From Spirochaetaceae bacterium (GTDB lineage: Bacteria > Spirochaetota > Spirochaetia > B11-G9), in NCBI GenBank assembly GCA_030643345.1, contig DAOWMA010000101.1, forward strand, positions 1 through 7,295: 7,295 nucleotides of DNA, read 5' to 3'. Below are positions 1 to 6,239 of the stretch, piece by piece. Within the stretch, counting starts at the first letter, position 1, and every line of letters begins with the position of its first letter. Both the position numbers and the translations under genes were made by a program. The notes beneath the pieces were generated by a model that was not told the DNA's origin, searched no databases, and saw only the letters and a list, made by a program, of their open reading frames with translations.

Positions 1-105
1 GAGTTCTCCCTCAACTGTCAATGTTATGAATGAGGATTCCAGAATCTCTTTAATTAGAGATGTAAGGTCCGAAACCTGGTAAATTTTATCACTCTGGTCA
101 AACAT
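1..105 (-). CDS. xseA: Exodeoxyribonuclease VII large subunit, N-terminal fragment (cut by window edge)
   Basis: Reading the minus strand from an ATG at 105-103 gives 35 codons that stay open to base 1. Residues 8-17 read IYQVSDLTSL and residues 31-35 read VEGEL. This is the opening of the XseA OB-fold domain, which in known members has a 'Y-x-V-S-x-L ... I-K ... V-x-G-E-[IL]-S-N' pattern; the S-N would be the next two codons outside the window. XseA joins XseB in a nuclease that degrades single-stranded DNA to oligonucleotides in DNA repair. The start is well fixed: an in-frame TAA lies four codons upstream (117-115) with no alternative start between. No strong Shine-Dalgarno is visible. The gene is divergent from the amidohydrolase operon, and its first codons contain half of the repeat structure described at 82-148. 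Identification rests on 35 residues only. Confidence 0.82.
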   Translation of the reverse strand, partial: MFDQSDKIYQVSDLTSLIKEILESSFITLTVEGEL

Positions 106-148
106 TTTTCGATCTTATCATAAATATAAGACTCTGGTCGATAAAATT
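82..148. repeat. Composite direct and inverted repeat in the xseA/operon divergent region
   Basis: AATTTTATC at 82-90 is the exact reverse complement of GATAAAATT at 140-148. Immediately inside each arm lies the same nonamer ACTCTGGTC in the same orientation (91-99 and 131-139). A further inverted repeat, TCTTAT (113-118) and ATAAGA (126-131), sits between them. The left half overlaps codons 2-8 of xseA. The two nonamers are 40 bp apart, about four helical turns, which would suit a looping or cooperative regulator, but they could also be the trace of a small duplication-inversion. Function is unknown. Confidence 0.5.
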
Positions 149-167
149 GGCGAAATTTGTTGAACAG

Positions 168-197
168 TACAGATTATTGTTTTAAGTAAAGTATAAT
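168..197 (+). promoter_or_regulatory. Candidate sigma-70-type promoter of the amidohydrolase-transporter operon
   Basis: A perfect TATAAT -10 hexamer lies at 192-197. The best -35 at a workable distance is TACAGA at 168-173 (3 of 6 matches, 18-bp spacer). TTGAAC at 160-165 is a better hexamer but 26 bp away, too far. Transcription would start near 204, leaving a leader of about 60 nt before the ATG at 267. The weak -35 suggests an activator may be needed. The call rests on the -10 match and position. Confidence 0.38.
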
Positions 198-266
198 GTG
201 GATTTTTCACTAAGAGTAACGTAAGATGTGTTATACATGTTTTAGTAAATATTAATCGGAGTAGAT

Positions 267-1496
267 ATGACATTATTAATTAAAAATGCACAACTGAGAG
301 AGTATAAAAAACAACTTGATATTTTTATTATAGACGGGAAATATGCAAAGATAGAAGAAAATATTAATTCTGATGCAGACGAAATTATTGATGCACAGGG
401 AAATCTTGTTACTCCCACCTTTGTTGATCCGCATCTTCATATTGACAAAGCTTATACCGCTCTGAATGGCAGATCAAGTGAAGAGGGCACCCTGGAAGAA
501 TCAATAAAAATTATGCATGATTTTAAGAAAAACTATACCCCTGAGGGAGTCAGAGCCAGGGCAGTAAGGGCAATTCGGGATTCGGTGAAATTCGGGGTAA
601 CCAAAATTCGTGCAAATGTAGATATCGATACTATATGCGGATTAACTGCTCTGGAGGGATGTCTGCTGGCAAAGGAGGATACAAAAGAGATAGCAGATGT
701 TCAGTTAGTGGCCTTCCCCCAGGAAGGTATTTTCCGGGACAGCGGGACAGAAAAGCTTATGTATCAGGCCATGGACATGGGAGCGGATGTTGTCGGCGGG
801 ATGCCGGCGGCAGAATGGATAGTAGAAAAAGCAAAAGAGCATGTAGATCTGGTTTTTAAAATTGCGCAGAAATATGATGCTGATATTGATATGCATATGG
901 ACCAAACGAAGGATCCATATGCACAGGCCCTGGAATATACAGCTTTTAGAACTATAGAGCTTGGTTATCAGGGGAGAGTTACAGGTGGACATTGTACTTC
1001 CCTGGCATATCAAAATGATGTCCATGCCGGGAAAGTAATTGAATTGCTTAAACTTGCAGGTTTCAATGTTTGTGTTAATCCCCAGGTACTTGCAATAATG
1101 GGAATAGATTCCGAGCCAAGGACAAGGGGCATTACAAGAGTCAGGGAGTTGATAGAGGCAGGAGTAAATACTGCCACTTCTCAGGATACAATCTGCGATG
1201 GTTTCCACATTTACGGGACAGGAGACCCCCTGGATTACGGGCTTCTTATGGCGTATCAGGCCCAGTATAATTCTACAACTGAGGCAAAAATTGTATACGA
1301 TATGATTACACATAATGCTGCAAAAGTAATGAATTTGAAAAACTATGGAATAAAAGCTGATTTCCCTGCAGACTTTAATATTATCTATGCAGATACCTGT
1401 TCTGAGGCATTCCGGAAAAGAGCTTCACGCCTGGTATATAAATCAGGAAAACTAATTGCGAGGTATAGTAACGAAGGTGAACTGATTCACATTTGA
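267..1496 (+). CDS. Cytosine-deaminase-like amidohydrolase with Gln in place of the catalytic Glu
   Basis: A 409-residue cytosolic metal-dependent hydrolase of the amidohydrolase superfamily, closest by motif to cytosine deaminase (CodA) and related N-heterocycle aminohydrolases. Visible in order: an N-terminal strand region that forms the small beta domain with the C-terminus; HxH metal ligands H56 and H58 in VDPHLHIDKAY; Q152 in VAFPQEGI, which contacts the pyrimidine in CodA; H210 in HMDQ; H242 in VTGGHCTS; metal ligand D307 in TSQDTICD; and a C-terminal segment returning to the beta domain (about 345-405). E. coli CodA has HCDE at the third motif and its Glu shuttles protons; here that residue is Gln213. 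The residue after D307 is Thr where CodA has Asp. The expected reaction is hydrolytic removal of an amino or alkylamino group from a ring, but the substrate cannot be read from sequence. GGAG at 258-261, 5 nt before the ATG, supports the start. It leads the transporter operon. Length is normal for the family. Confidence 0.85.
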   Translation: MTLLIKNAQLREYKKQLDIFIIDGKYAKIEENINSDADEIIDAQGNLVTPTFVDPHLHIDKAYTALNGRSSEEGTLEESIKIMHDFKKNYTPEGVRARAVRAIRDSVKFGVTKIRANVDIDTICGLTALEGCLLAKEDTKEIADVQLVAFPQEGIFRDSGTEKLMYQAMDMGADVVGGMPAAEWIVEKAKEHVDLVFKIAQKYDADIDMHMDQTKDPYAQALEYTAFRTIELGYQGRVTGGHCTSLAYQNDVHAGKVIELLKLAGFNVCVNPQVLAIMGIDSEPRTRGITRVRELIEAGVNTATSQDTICDGFHIYGTGDPLDYGLLMAYQAQYNSTTEAKIVYDMITHNAAKVMNLKNYGIKADFPADFNIIYADTCSEAFRKRASRLVYKSGKLIARYSNEGELIHI

Positions 1497-1533
1497 ACCG
1501 ATGCCAATATCCTAAAAAATATCCAAAATATCA

Positions 1534-1560
1534 TTGACAGCTGTTACTCCTTGTTATAGC
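1534..1560 (+). promoter_or_regulatory. Possible internal promoter ahead of the binding-protein gene
   Basis: A perfect TTGACA -35 lies at 1534-1539, preceded by A-rich repeats (AATATCC at 1506 and 1518, AATATC at 1527) resembling an UP element. The best -10 is TATAGC at 1555-1560 with a short 15-bp spacer, which weakens the call. If active, it would let the transporter be transcribed separately from the amidohydrolase. The rest of the 118-base gap (1497-1614) holds only short, weak GGCT/AGCC stems and no recognisable riboswitch. Confidence 0.33.
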
Positions 1561-1601
1561 CTTAGCTTTGGGCTGGTTCGAAGCCTGGAATATTATTATT
1601 T

Positions 1602-1608
1602 AAGGGGA
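1602..1608 (+). promoter_or_regulatory. Ribosome binding site fixing the binding-protein start
   Basis: AAGGGGA ends 6 nt before the ATG at 1615. It is the only good Shine-Dalgarno near the gene's 5' end. The next codons encode a textbook export signal (MKKILVFVLLF), so this start is preferred over the in-frame TTG at 1534. Confidence 0.75.
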
Positions 1609-1614
1609 TATAAA

Positions 1615-2625
1615 ATGAAGAAGATTTTAGTTTTTGTTTTGTTATTTAGTCTCATTATTAGTTTTTCAGTCTTCGGTGGTGGAGAAACAGAAGAGGGCAC
1701 AGATGCCTGGGCAATTAAAATTGCTGCAGTTTTTCCAGGTTCCATACAGGATGCTGATTATAATACTATAGGTTATATTGCTCTTCAGGAGGCCGCAAAT
1801 GCGGAAGGAATTAAATCTGCTTATTCAGAAAAGGTTGCTGTTCCTGATGCCGAAAGAGTTTTAAAAGAATATATCAATGCCGATTTTTCTATTATTTTTG
1901 TTCATGGTGCTCAATTTAATGGTGCTGCTGCCAAAGTTGCACCCAATTATCCCGATGTGACCTTCATTATTGAAGTAGATGCAAAACCGGATACACTGAG
2001 TCCAAATATCTGGTATATAGAAAGAAATTACTATACAGGTTTTTATGTTCTTGGTGCTCTTGCATCAATGAAAACAGAAACAGGTAAAATTGGTTTTATA
2101 GGGGGTCTGGAACTTCCCTTCATAAGGGGTGAAGTAAATGCTATTAACCAGGCAATAAAAGACCAGAATTCAGATGCAACACTTGAATATATATTTGTTG
2201 GAGATTTCAATGATCCACTAAAAGCAAGACAGGCAGCTGAAGGATTAATGTCCCAGGGTGCAGATATTATAATTAGCGCTGTAAATCTGGGAAACTTCGG
2301 ACTCTATGGTGCTGTAAAAGAAGCGAACAAACCTGTATTTCTAACTACAACATATACAGATAAGCTGACTCAGGCTCCTGATAATTATCTTTCTTCGGAT
2401 CTGTTTAATTTTAGTATACCTGTTAAGGGTATCGTTGCTAAAATCATTGCTGGTGAAAAAAGCGGATTTTGGAGCATGGAATATGGTGAGGGCAAAGCAA
2501 GATCAACACAATTTCCAATTAGTAATGTAAGTGACTCTATTAATGCCGCTGTAAAGCAGATAGCAGAGGATGTTGCATCAGGGAAAATAGTTGTTGAAAA
2601 GGTTCTTGGTGAAGTTCTACAGTAG
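1615..2625 (+). CDS. BMP/PnrA-family ABC transporter substrate-binding protein
   Basis: A 336-residue periplasmic binding protein of the basic membrane protein (BMP) family, whose studied members (Treponema PnrA, B. subtilis YufN/NupN) bind nucleosides. Residues 1-20 form a Lys-Lys plus hydrophobic export signal ending in SFSVFGGGE. There is no lipobox cysteine, so it is probably cleaved by signal peptidase I near residue 21 and released, unlike the lipoprotein PnrA. The mature chain begins with a beta strand and the BMP signature region PGSIQDADYN (41-50); D46 and Y49-N50 match the D-x-x-F-N positions that grip the ligand in relatives, though Gln45 sits where Asn is common. FVHGAQFNGA (about 96-105) matches the second conserved block. 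The third block, usually ending V-D-x-D-Q, reads LTTTYTD here, so the ligand may differ from standard nucleosides. Length is normal. A hairpin follows the gene, as expected if this subunit must outnumber the membrane parts. Confidence 0.85.
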   Translation: MKKILVFVLLFSLIISFSVFGGGETEEGTDAWAIKIAAVFPGSIQDADYNTIGYIALQEAANAEGIKSAYSEKVAVPDAERVLKEYINADFSIIFVHGAQFNGAAAKVAPNYPDVTFIIEVDAKPDTLSPNIWYIERNYYTGFYVLGALASMKTETGKIGFIGGLELPFIRGEVNAINQAIKDQNSDATLEYIFVGDFNDPLKARQAAEGLMSQGADIIISAVNLGNFGLYGAVKEANKPVFLTTTYTDKLTQAPDNYLSSDLFNFSIPVKGIVAKIIAGEKSGFWSMEYGEGKARSTQFPISNVSDSINAAVKQIAEDVASGKIVVEKVLGEVLQ

Positions 2626-2656
2626 TACTTCACGATAGATAGAATGTCAAACAGGT

Positions 2657-2680
2657 AAGGACTCCTTATAGGGAGTCCTT
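2657..2680 (+). terminator. Hairpin between binding-protein and ATPase genes, probable attenuator
   Basis: AAGGACTCC (2657-2665) pairs perfectly with GGAGTCCTT (2672-2680), with a possible extra T-G pair and a TATA loop. It is followed by CTTTAATTTCC, a broken U run. A 9-bp stem with a weak tail suggests partial termination or 3'-end protection of the upstream message. The placement, 32 bases after the binding-protein stop, fits the common arrangement giving more binding protein than permease. Confidence 0.75.
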
Positions 2681-2710
2681 CTTTAATTTCCTTATGTTTC
2701 CTTTTCTTTT

Positions 2711-2718
2711 GGAGGTGA
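2711..2718 (+). promoter_or_regulatory. Ribosome binding site fixing the ATPase start
   Basis: GGAGGTGA is a near-perfect anti-16S match ending 8 nt before the ATG at 2727. An in-frame ATG at 2694 lies upstream of this site and has no comparable signal, so the 2727 start is chosen. Confidence 0.8.
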
Positions 2719-2726
2719 AATTCTTA

Positions 2727-4256
2727 ATGGCAGCGGATTATATAAATTGTAAAAATATAAGCAAAGCATTTGGAGTAGTAAAGGCCCTGGATAGTATTGA
2801 TTTTGTGGTCAAAAAAGGTGAAATTCACGGATTACTTGGCGAGAATGGAGCTGGAAAATCTACTCTTATGAATATCCTGTATGGTTTGTATCGGCCCAAC
2901 AAGGGTGAGATTTTTCTGGATGGTAAAAAAACCATAATAAAATCACCCCTGGATTCAATAAAAAATGGTATTGGAATGGTCCACCAGATTTCGACCCTGG
3001 TGCCTGAGTTTACAGCTGTAGAAAATATTATGCTTGGTTCGGAAGGTGAAAAATTAACTCTCCACACTGCCAGAGAAAGAGAAAAGATTAAAGAAATATC
3101 TGAGGAATTTGGTCTTCAGTTTCCAGTCGATGTGAAGATTAAAGAACTTTCTGCAGGGATCAAGCAAAAAATTGAAATTGTACGTGCTTTGTACAGTGGG
3201 GCTACTCTCCTTATCCTGGATGAACCGACTACTTCTTTAGTAGAGAGTGAGTTCCAGCAGTTACTTAAATCTCTCAAGGTCTTTGTGGAAAAGGGAGTTA
3301 CAGTTGTTTTTATAACTCATAAAATAAAAGAAGTTATGGAAGCCTGCACTGCAGTTACAGTTATGAGAAAAGGGAAGGTCCAGGCAAGAGTAGAGAAGGA
3401 GGAACTGGGGATAGAAAAGCTGGTTAAACTGATGTTTATGGAACAGAATATTGAAGTTACTGAAAGTGCACTTCCTAAAGTCAATCTTCCTGAAATTGAA
3501 ATTAGTAAAAACCCTGTTCTGCAGGTTAAAAATATATCTATTACAGGGAATGATACCAGTCCTGGTTTAAAAGATATTTCTTTTGATATTTTTGGCGGGG
3601 AGATTTTTGGTGTGGCTGCAGTATCCGGTAATGGGGAAAAAAATATTGCGGAATGTATAATCAATCCATCTGTCTTACATAGCGGTGATATCCTGATTAA
3701 TGGTGAATCCATTAAGAATAATTCACCATTGGATGTTTTTGCCAAAGGAGTTTCTTATACACCTGAGGACAGGATAAAAGAGGGTATTCTTAATGAAGGA
3801 AGTATAAAAGAAAATGTTCTCTTAGGGCATCAAGAGGAAGAGAGGTTTCTTAAAAAGAAACTATTTATAGACTGGAACGAAACAGCCCTGGCTGCAAGAG
3901 ATGTTATAAAAGAATTTAATGTGGATACTCCGGATGAAGAACTTTCAATGCGGAGGCTTTCGGGGGGGAATATTCAAAAAGCAATAATTGGCCGGGCATT
4001 TGTCAGTCCATTAAAATTACTGGTAACTCATAACCCAACTTCCGGTCTTGATATCTCAACAGTTGAATTTATTTTTAAGAAGCTGGTTGAATTGAGAAAT
4101 AGCGGAAGCAGTGTTCTTTTTGTTAATGAGGATCTTGATGAACTGATGATAGTCAGTGACAGAATTGCTGTACTACACGATGGTAAACTTAAAGGCATTT
4201 TTAAACGGTCGGAGTATGATAAGTATAAAATTGGCCTCATGATGATAGGAGGGTAG
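2727..4256 (+). CDS. Duplicated-domain ABC transporter ATPase (BMP/nucleoside type)
   Basis: A 509-residue protein with two ATPase domains in one chain, as in RbsA and B. subtilis YufO/NupO. It sits on the cytosolic face and powers the two permeases. Domain 1 (about 5-240) has Walker A GENGAGKST (38-46), Q-loop Q87, a signature reading LSAGIKQ (141-147), Walker B LLILDEP (161-167) and switch H198. Domain 2 (about 265-505) lacks a true P-loop: VSGNGEKN (299-306) replaces GxxGxGKS. Its Walker B reads LLVTHNPTSGLD (431-442), with His-Asn for Asp-Glu, but it keeps a good signature LSGGNIQK (411-418). Such asymmetry is normal in this subfamily, where the second domain's Walker B is often degenerate; the signature of domain 2 would complete the single working ATP site made with domain 1's Walker motifs. 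It begins 101 bases after the binding-protein gene and ends 1 base before the first permease. Confidence 0.93.
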   Translation: MAADYINCKNISKAFGVVKALDSIDFVVKKGEIHGLLGENGAGKSTLMNILYGLYRPNKGEIFLDGKKTIIKSPLDSIKNGIGMVHQISTLVPEFTAVENIMLGSEGEKLTLHTAREREKIKEISEEFGLQFPVDVKIKELSAGIKQKIEIVRALYSGATLLILDEPTTSLVESEFQQLLKSLKVFVEKGVTVVFITHKIKEVMEACTAVTVMRKGKVQARVEKEELGIEKLVKLMFMEQNIEVTESALPKVNLPEIEISKNPVLQVKNISITGNDTSPGLKDISFDIFGGEIFGVAAVSGNGEKNIAECIINPSVLHSGDILINGESIKNNSPLDVFAKGVSYTPEDRIKEGILNEGSIKENVLLGHQEEERFLKKKLFIDWNETALAARDVIKEFNVDTPDEELSMRRLSGGNIQKAIIGRAFVSPLKLLVTHNPTSGLDISTVEFIFKKLVELRNSGSSVLFVNEDLDELMIVSDRIAVLHDGKLKGIFKRSEYDKYKIGLMMIGG

Positions 4257-4257
4257 T

Positions 4258-5310
4258 GTGACACAAAAGAACAAAGCTTATTCTTTGATATTAAATAACC
4301 TTATTATTTATGGAATAGCAATAATACTGGCACTGGGAGTTATCTCCATTTTTGTAGCAATTCTGGGTTATAATGTATGGGATGCTCTGCGTACTCTTTT
4401 AACAACATCTTTCAAGTCTTCCTTTGGTTTTTCCGAGACAATCAAAAAGGCTATTCCTCTATTATTTGCTACTTATGCATTTACCATACCCTTTATGATA
4501 AAGTTTTTTAATATTGGTGGATGGGGGCAGATGCTCTTTGGCGGAACCATGACAGTTGTTGTCGGCCTTACACTGGGTCCATTAGGTCTTCCGGCGATAA
4601 TTATGATACCTCTGTTGTTATTGGTTGGTATTGTTTCAGGAGGGGTGTTTGCTCTTGTAGCAGGATTTCTGAAGGCAAAATATAATATCAATCCGATAAT
4701 TTCAACTATTATGCTGAATTTTATTGCTTATCAATTTGTAAATTTTATCGCTACATCGGATGCATTTAAGGACCCTCTTGAAGGACATCCAATTACACAA
4801 AAACTCTCAGAATCTTCACTTATGGGTTTCTTTGGAGAAATACCAGCTTCTATTATTGTAGCATTTATTGCAATAATATTTGTGTATCTGGTTATGAAGA
4901 GAACACGACTTGGGTTTGAGATTACATCGGTAGGACAAAATCTTATAGCATCACAGACATATGGGATTAATTTCAGTAAAACCATAATGGTTGCCTTTTT
5001 TATCGGAGGAGCTCTGGCAGGCATTGGAGGTTCACTTGAAGTGATAAATATTCATGGGAAACTGATAGAGGGTTTTGCCAAAACCAGTGGGGCCCAGTTT
5101 GGAATATTCGGTGTTCTTACGAGCCTTGTTGTTGCAGGTAATCCTCTCGCTGTGCCTTTTGCGGCATTCTTTATGTCTGTTCTTCTTGTGGGAGCAGATT
5201 CTCTTCAACGTACCATGCAGGTGCCTGTTGAAGTAGTTTTTCTATCTCAGGCAATAATAGTTATGTTTGTAGTTATTATTCGGGAGAAATATGGAAAGGG
5301 GAACAAATAA
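4258..5310 (+). CDS. ABC transporter permease, first subunit (NupP-like)
   Basis: A 350-residue integral inner-membrane protein of the branched-chain/ribose-type permease family (BPD_transp_2), matching the first, longer permease of BMP nucleoside transporters. Hydrophobic segments are visible at about 13-36, 65-82, 92-108, 113-138, 146-165, 196-213, 242-258, 282-312 (probably two) and 324-341. The block FNIGGWGQ (84-91) is the family's conserved F-N-I-G-x-x-G-Q turn. The cytosolic loop at about 214-238, with GFEITSVGQN, is the segment expected to contact the ATPase. The start is GTG, one base after the ATPase stop, served by AGGAGGG at 4247-4253 inside the end of the ATPase gene, which implies translational coupling. 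Its stop overlaps the next start. Substrate identity is inferred from the neighbouring binding protein, not from this sequence. Confidence 0.9.
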   Translation: MTQKNKAYSLILNNLIIYGIAIILALGVISIFVAILGYNVWDALRTLLTTSFKSSFGFSETIKKAIPLLFATYAFTIPFMIKFFNIGGWGQMLFGGTMTVVVGLTLGPLGLPAIIMIPLLLLVGIVSGGVFALVAGFLKAKYNINPIISTIMLNFIAYQFVNFIATSDAFKDPLEGHPITQKLSESSLMGFFGEIPASIIVAFIAIIFVYLVMKRTRLGFEITSVGQNLIASQTYGINFSKTIMVAFFIGGALAGIGGSLEVINIHGKLIEGFAKTSGAQFGIFGVLTSLVVAGNPLAVPFAAFFMSVLLVGADSLQRTMQVPVEVVFLSQAIIVMFVVIIREKYGKGNK

Positions 5311-6224
5311 TGGCTTTTATCACATCCTTTATTGAGAGTGTATTGGTTTATACAACTGTTTATACTCTTGCAAGTCTTGGTATCCTGATATCCGGGCGAA
5401 CAGGAATTTTCAATGTGGCCGGGGAAGGTATAATGCTTGCCTCAGCATCTGCAGGATTTTTAGCTGCTTTTCTAAGTGGCAGCTGGCTGATAGGTTTTCT
5501 TGCAGGTGCATTAATGGGTGCTTTTTTTGGTCTCATTCTGGCCTTTGTTCATGAGACATTTAAAGTGAATCAGTTTATTCTTGGTATTTGTCTGGTTATT
5601 TTTGGATCAGGTCTCTCTGATCTTCTTTATAAACTTGTAATCGGTGTACGATTATCCGCCCCTATTGCACCTGATACTCTTAGAATCACTATTCCTTTTC
5701 TTTCTAAAGTTCCAATAATCTCGGGGTTCTTAAATCATGATGTTATCGTTTATTTTATGTATGCGGCTACTTTTACTGCATGGTGGTTTTTTTACAGGAC
5801 AAAGATAGGTCTTGAAACAAGAGCAATTGGTGAAAATCCAAAGGCAGCAGATGTTGTTGGGATAAATGTTTCCAGACGCAGATATCTTGCTACAATAATC
5901 GGCTCTTCTCTGATAGGGATCGCCGGAGCATATCTGACAATAGCAATTACAAAGACTTATTCTCCTGATATATCTGCCGGCAGGGGTTTTATGGCTGTTG
6001 GTATTGCTATTTTTGCCAGCTGGAAACCTCAGAGGGCAATACTAGGGGGTTTTATTTTTGCTTTTATTGAGGTTATGTCTTTTCAACTGCAGATAATATC
6101 CGATAAAATCCCGTATCAGTTTTTCCTTATGCTGCCTTTTATCTCTATTCTGGTTATTATGGTTGTTTTCAAAAAGCACATTGAATTTCCAGCTTCGGTA
6201 GGAAAGCCTTATAGTAGAGAGTAA
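5310..6224 (+). CDS. ABC transporter permease, second subunit (NupQ-like)
   Basis: A 304-residue inner-membrane protein of the same family as its neighbour and its partner in the transport channel. It is shorter and lacks the long N-terminal extension, as usual for the second permease in BMP systems. Seen in sequence: hydrophobic segments at about 10-28, 40-56, 58-82, 87-110, 145-161, 193-213, 224-237, 243-262 and 269-287; GRTGIFNVAGEG (29-40), equivalent to the family's F-N-x-x-x-E-G block; and the ATPase-contact loop GLETRAIGENPKAADVVGIN (167-186). The ATG at 5310 shares its A with the TAA of the first permease (TAATG), giving tight translational coupling; AAGGGG at 5296-5301 is its ribosome site. 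It is the last gene of the operon, and a hairpin with a T run overlaps its stop codon. Confidence 0.9.
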   Translation: MAFITSFIESVLVYTTVYTLASLGILISGRTGIFNVAGEGIMLASASAGFLAAFLSGSWLIGFLAGALMGAFFGLILAFVHETFKVNQFILGICLVIFGSGLSDLLYKLVIGVRLSAPIAPDTLRITIPFLSKVPIISGFLNHDVIVYFMYAATFTAWWFFYRTKIGLETRAIGENPKAADVVGINVSRRRYLATIIGSSLIGIAGAYLTIAITKTYSPDISAGRGFMAVGIAIFASWKPQRAILGGFIFAFIEVMSFQLQIISDKIPYQFFLMLPFISILVIMVVFKKHIEFPASVGKPYSRE

Positions 6225-6232
6225 GGGTTTTT
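6203..6232 (+). terminator. Probable intrinsic terminator of the operon
   Basis: CCTTA (6207-6211) pairs with TAAGG (6222-6226) across a 10-base loop and is followed by G and five Ts (6228-6232). An AAA at 6203-6205 can pair with the first Ts after a G-G mismatch. The descending arm contains the permease stop codon. The stem is short, so termination may be partial. Read on the minus strand, the same hairpin lies just past the cyclase stop but has only a poor T run, so two-way use is possible but weaker. Confidence 0.45.
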
Positions 6233-6239
6233 ATGGGTC

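Noticed and set aside
198..266. A purine or other riboswitch in the leader of the operon, or in the gap at 1497-1614
   Set aside because: I looked for the conserved purine-aptamer core and for clear three-helix folds and saw neither; only short, weak stems are present. A covariance-model search would settle it.
299..306. The degenerate P-loop and Walker B of the ATPase second domain as signs of a broken gene
   Set aside because: Loss of catalytic residues in the second domain is usual in this duplicated ATPase subfamily, and the rest of the domain is intact.
705..1313. A 202-codon open frame on the minus strand inside the amidohydrolase gene
   Set aside because: It is antisense to a well-conserved enzyme, its product is Cys- and Ile-rich with no recognisable domain, and the forward frame carries all the motifs.
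1534..1614. An in-frame TTG at 1534 that would add 27 residues to the binding protein
   Set aside because: The extension places non-signal sequence before a classic export signal, has no ribosome site, and overlaps a TTGACA promoter-like motif; the ATG at 1615 has AAGGGGA correctly spaced.
2694..2726. An in-frame ATG at 2694 that would add 11 residues to the ATPase
   Set aside because: The strong GGAGGTGA lies inside this extension and serves the ATG at 2727; family members start close to the latter position.
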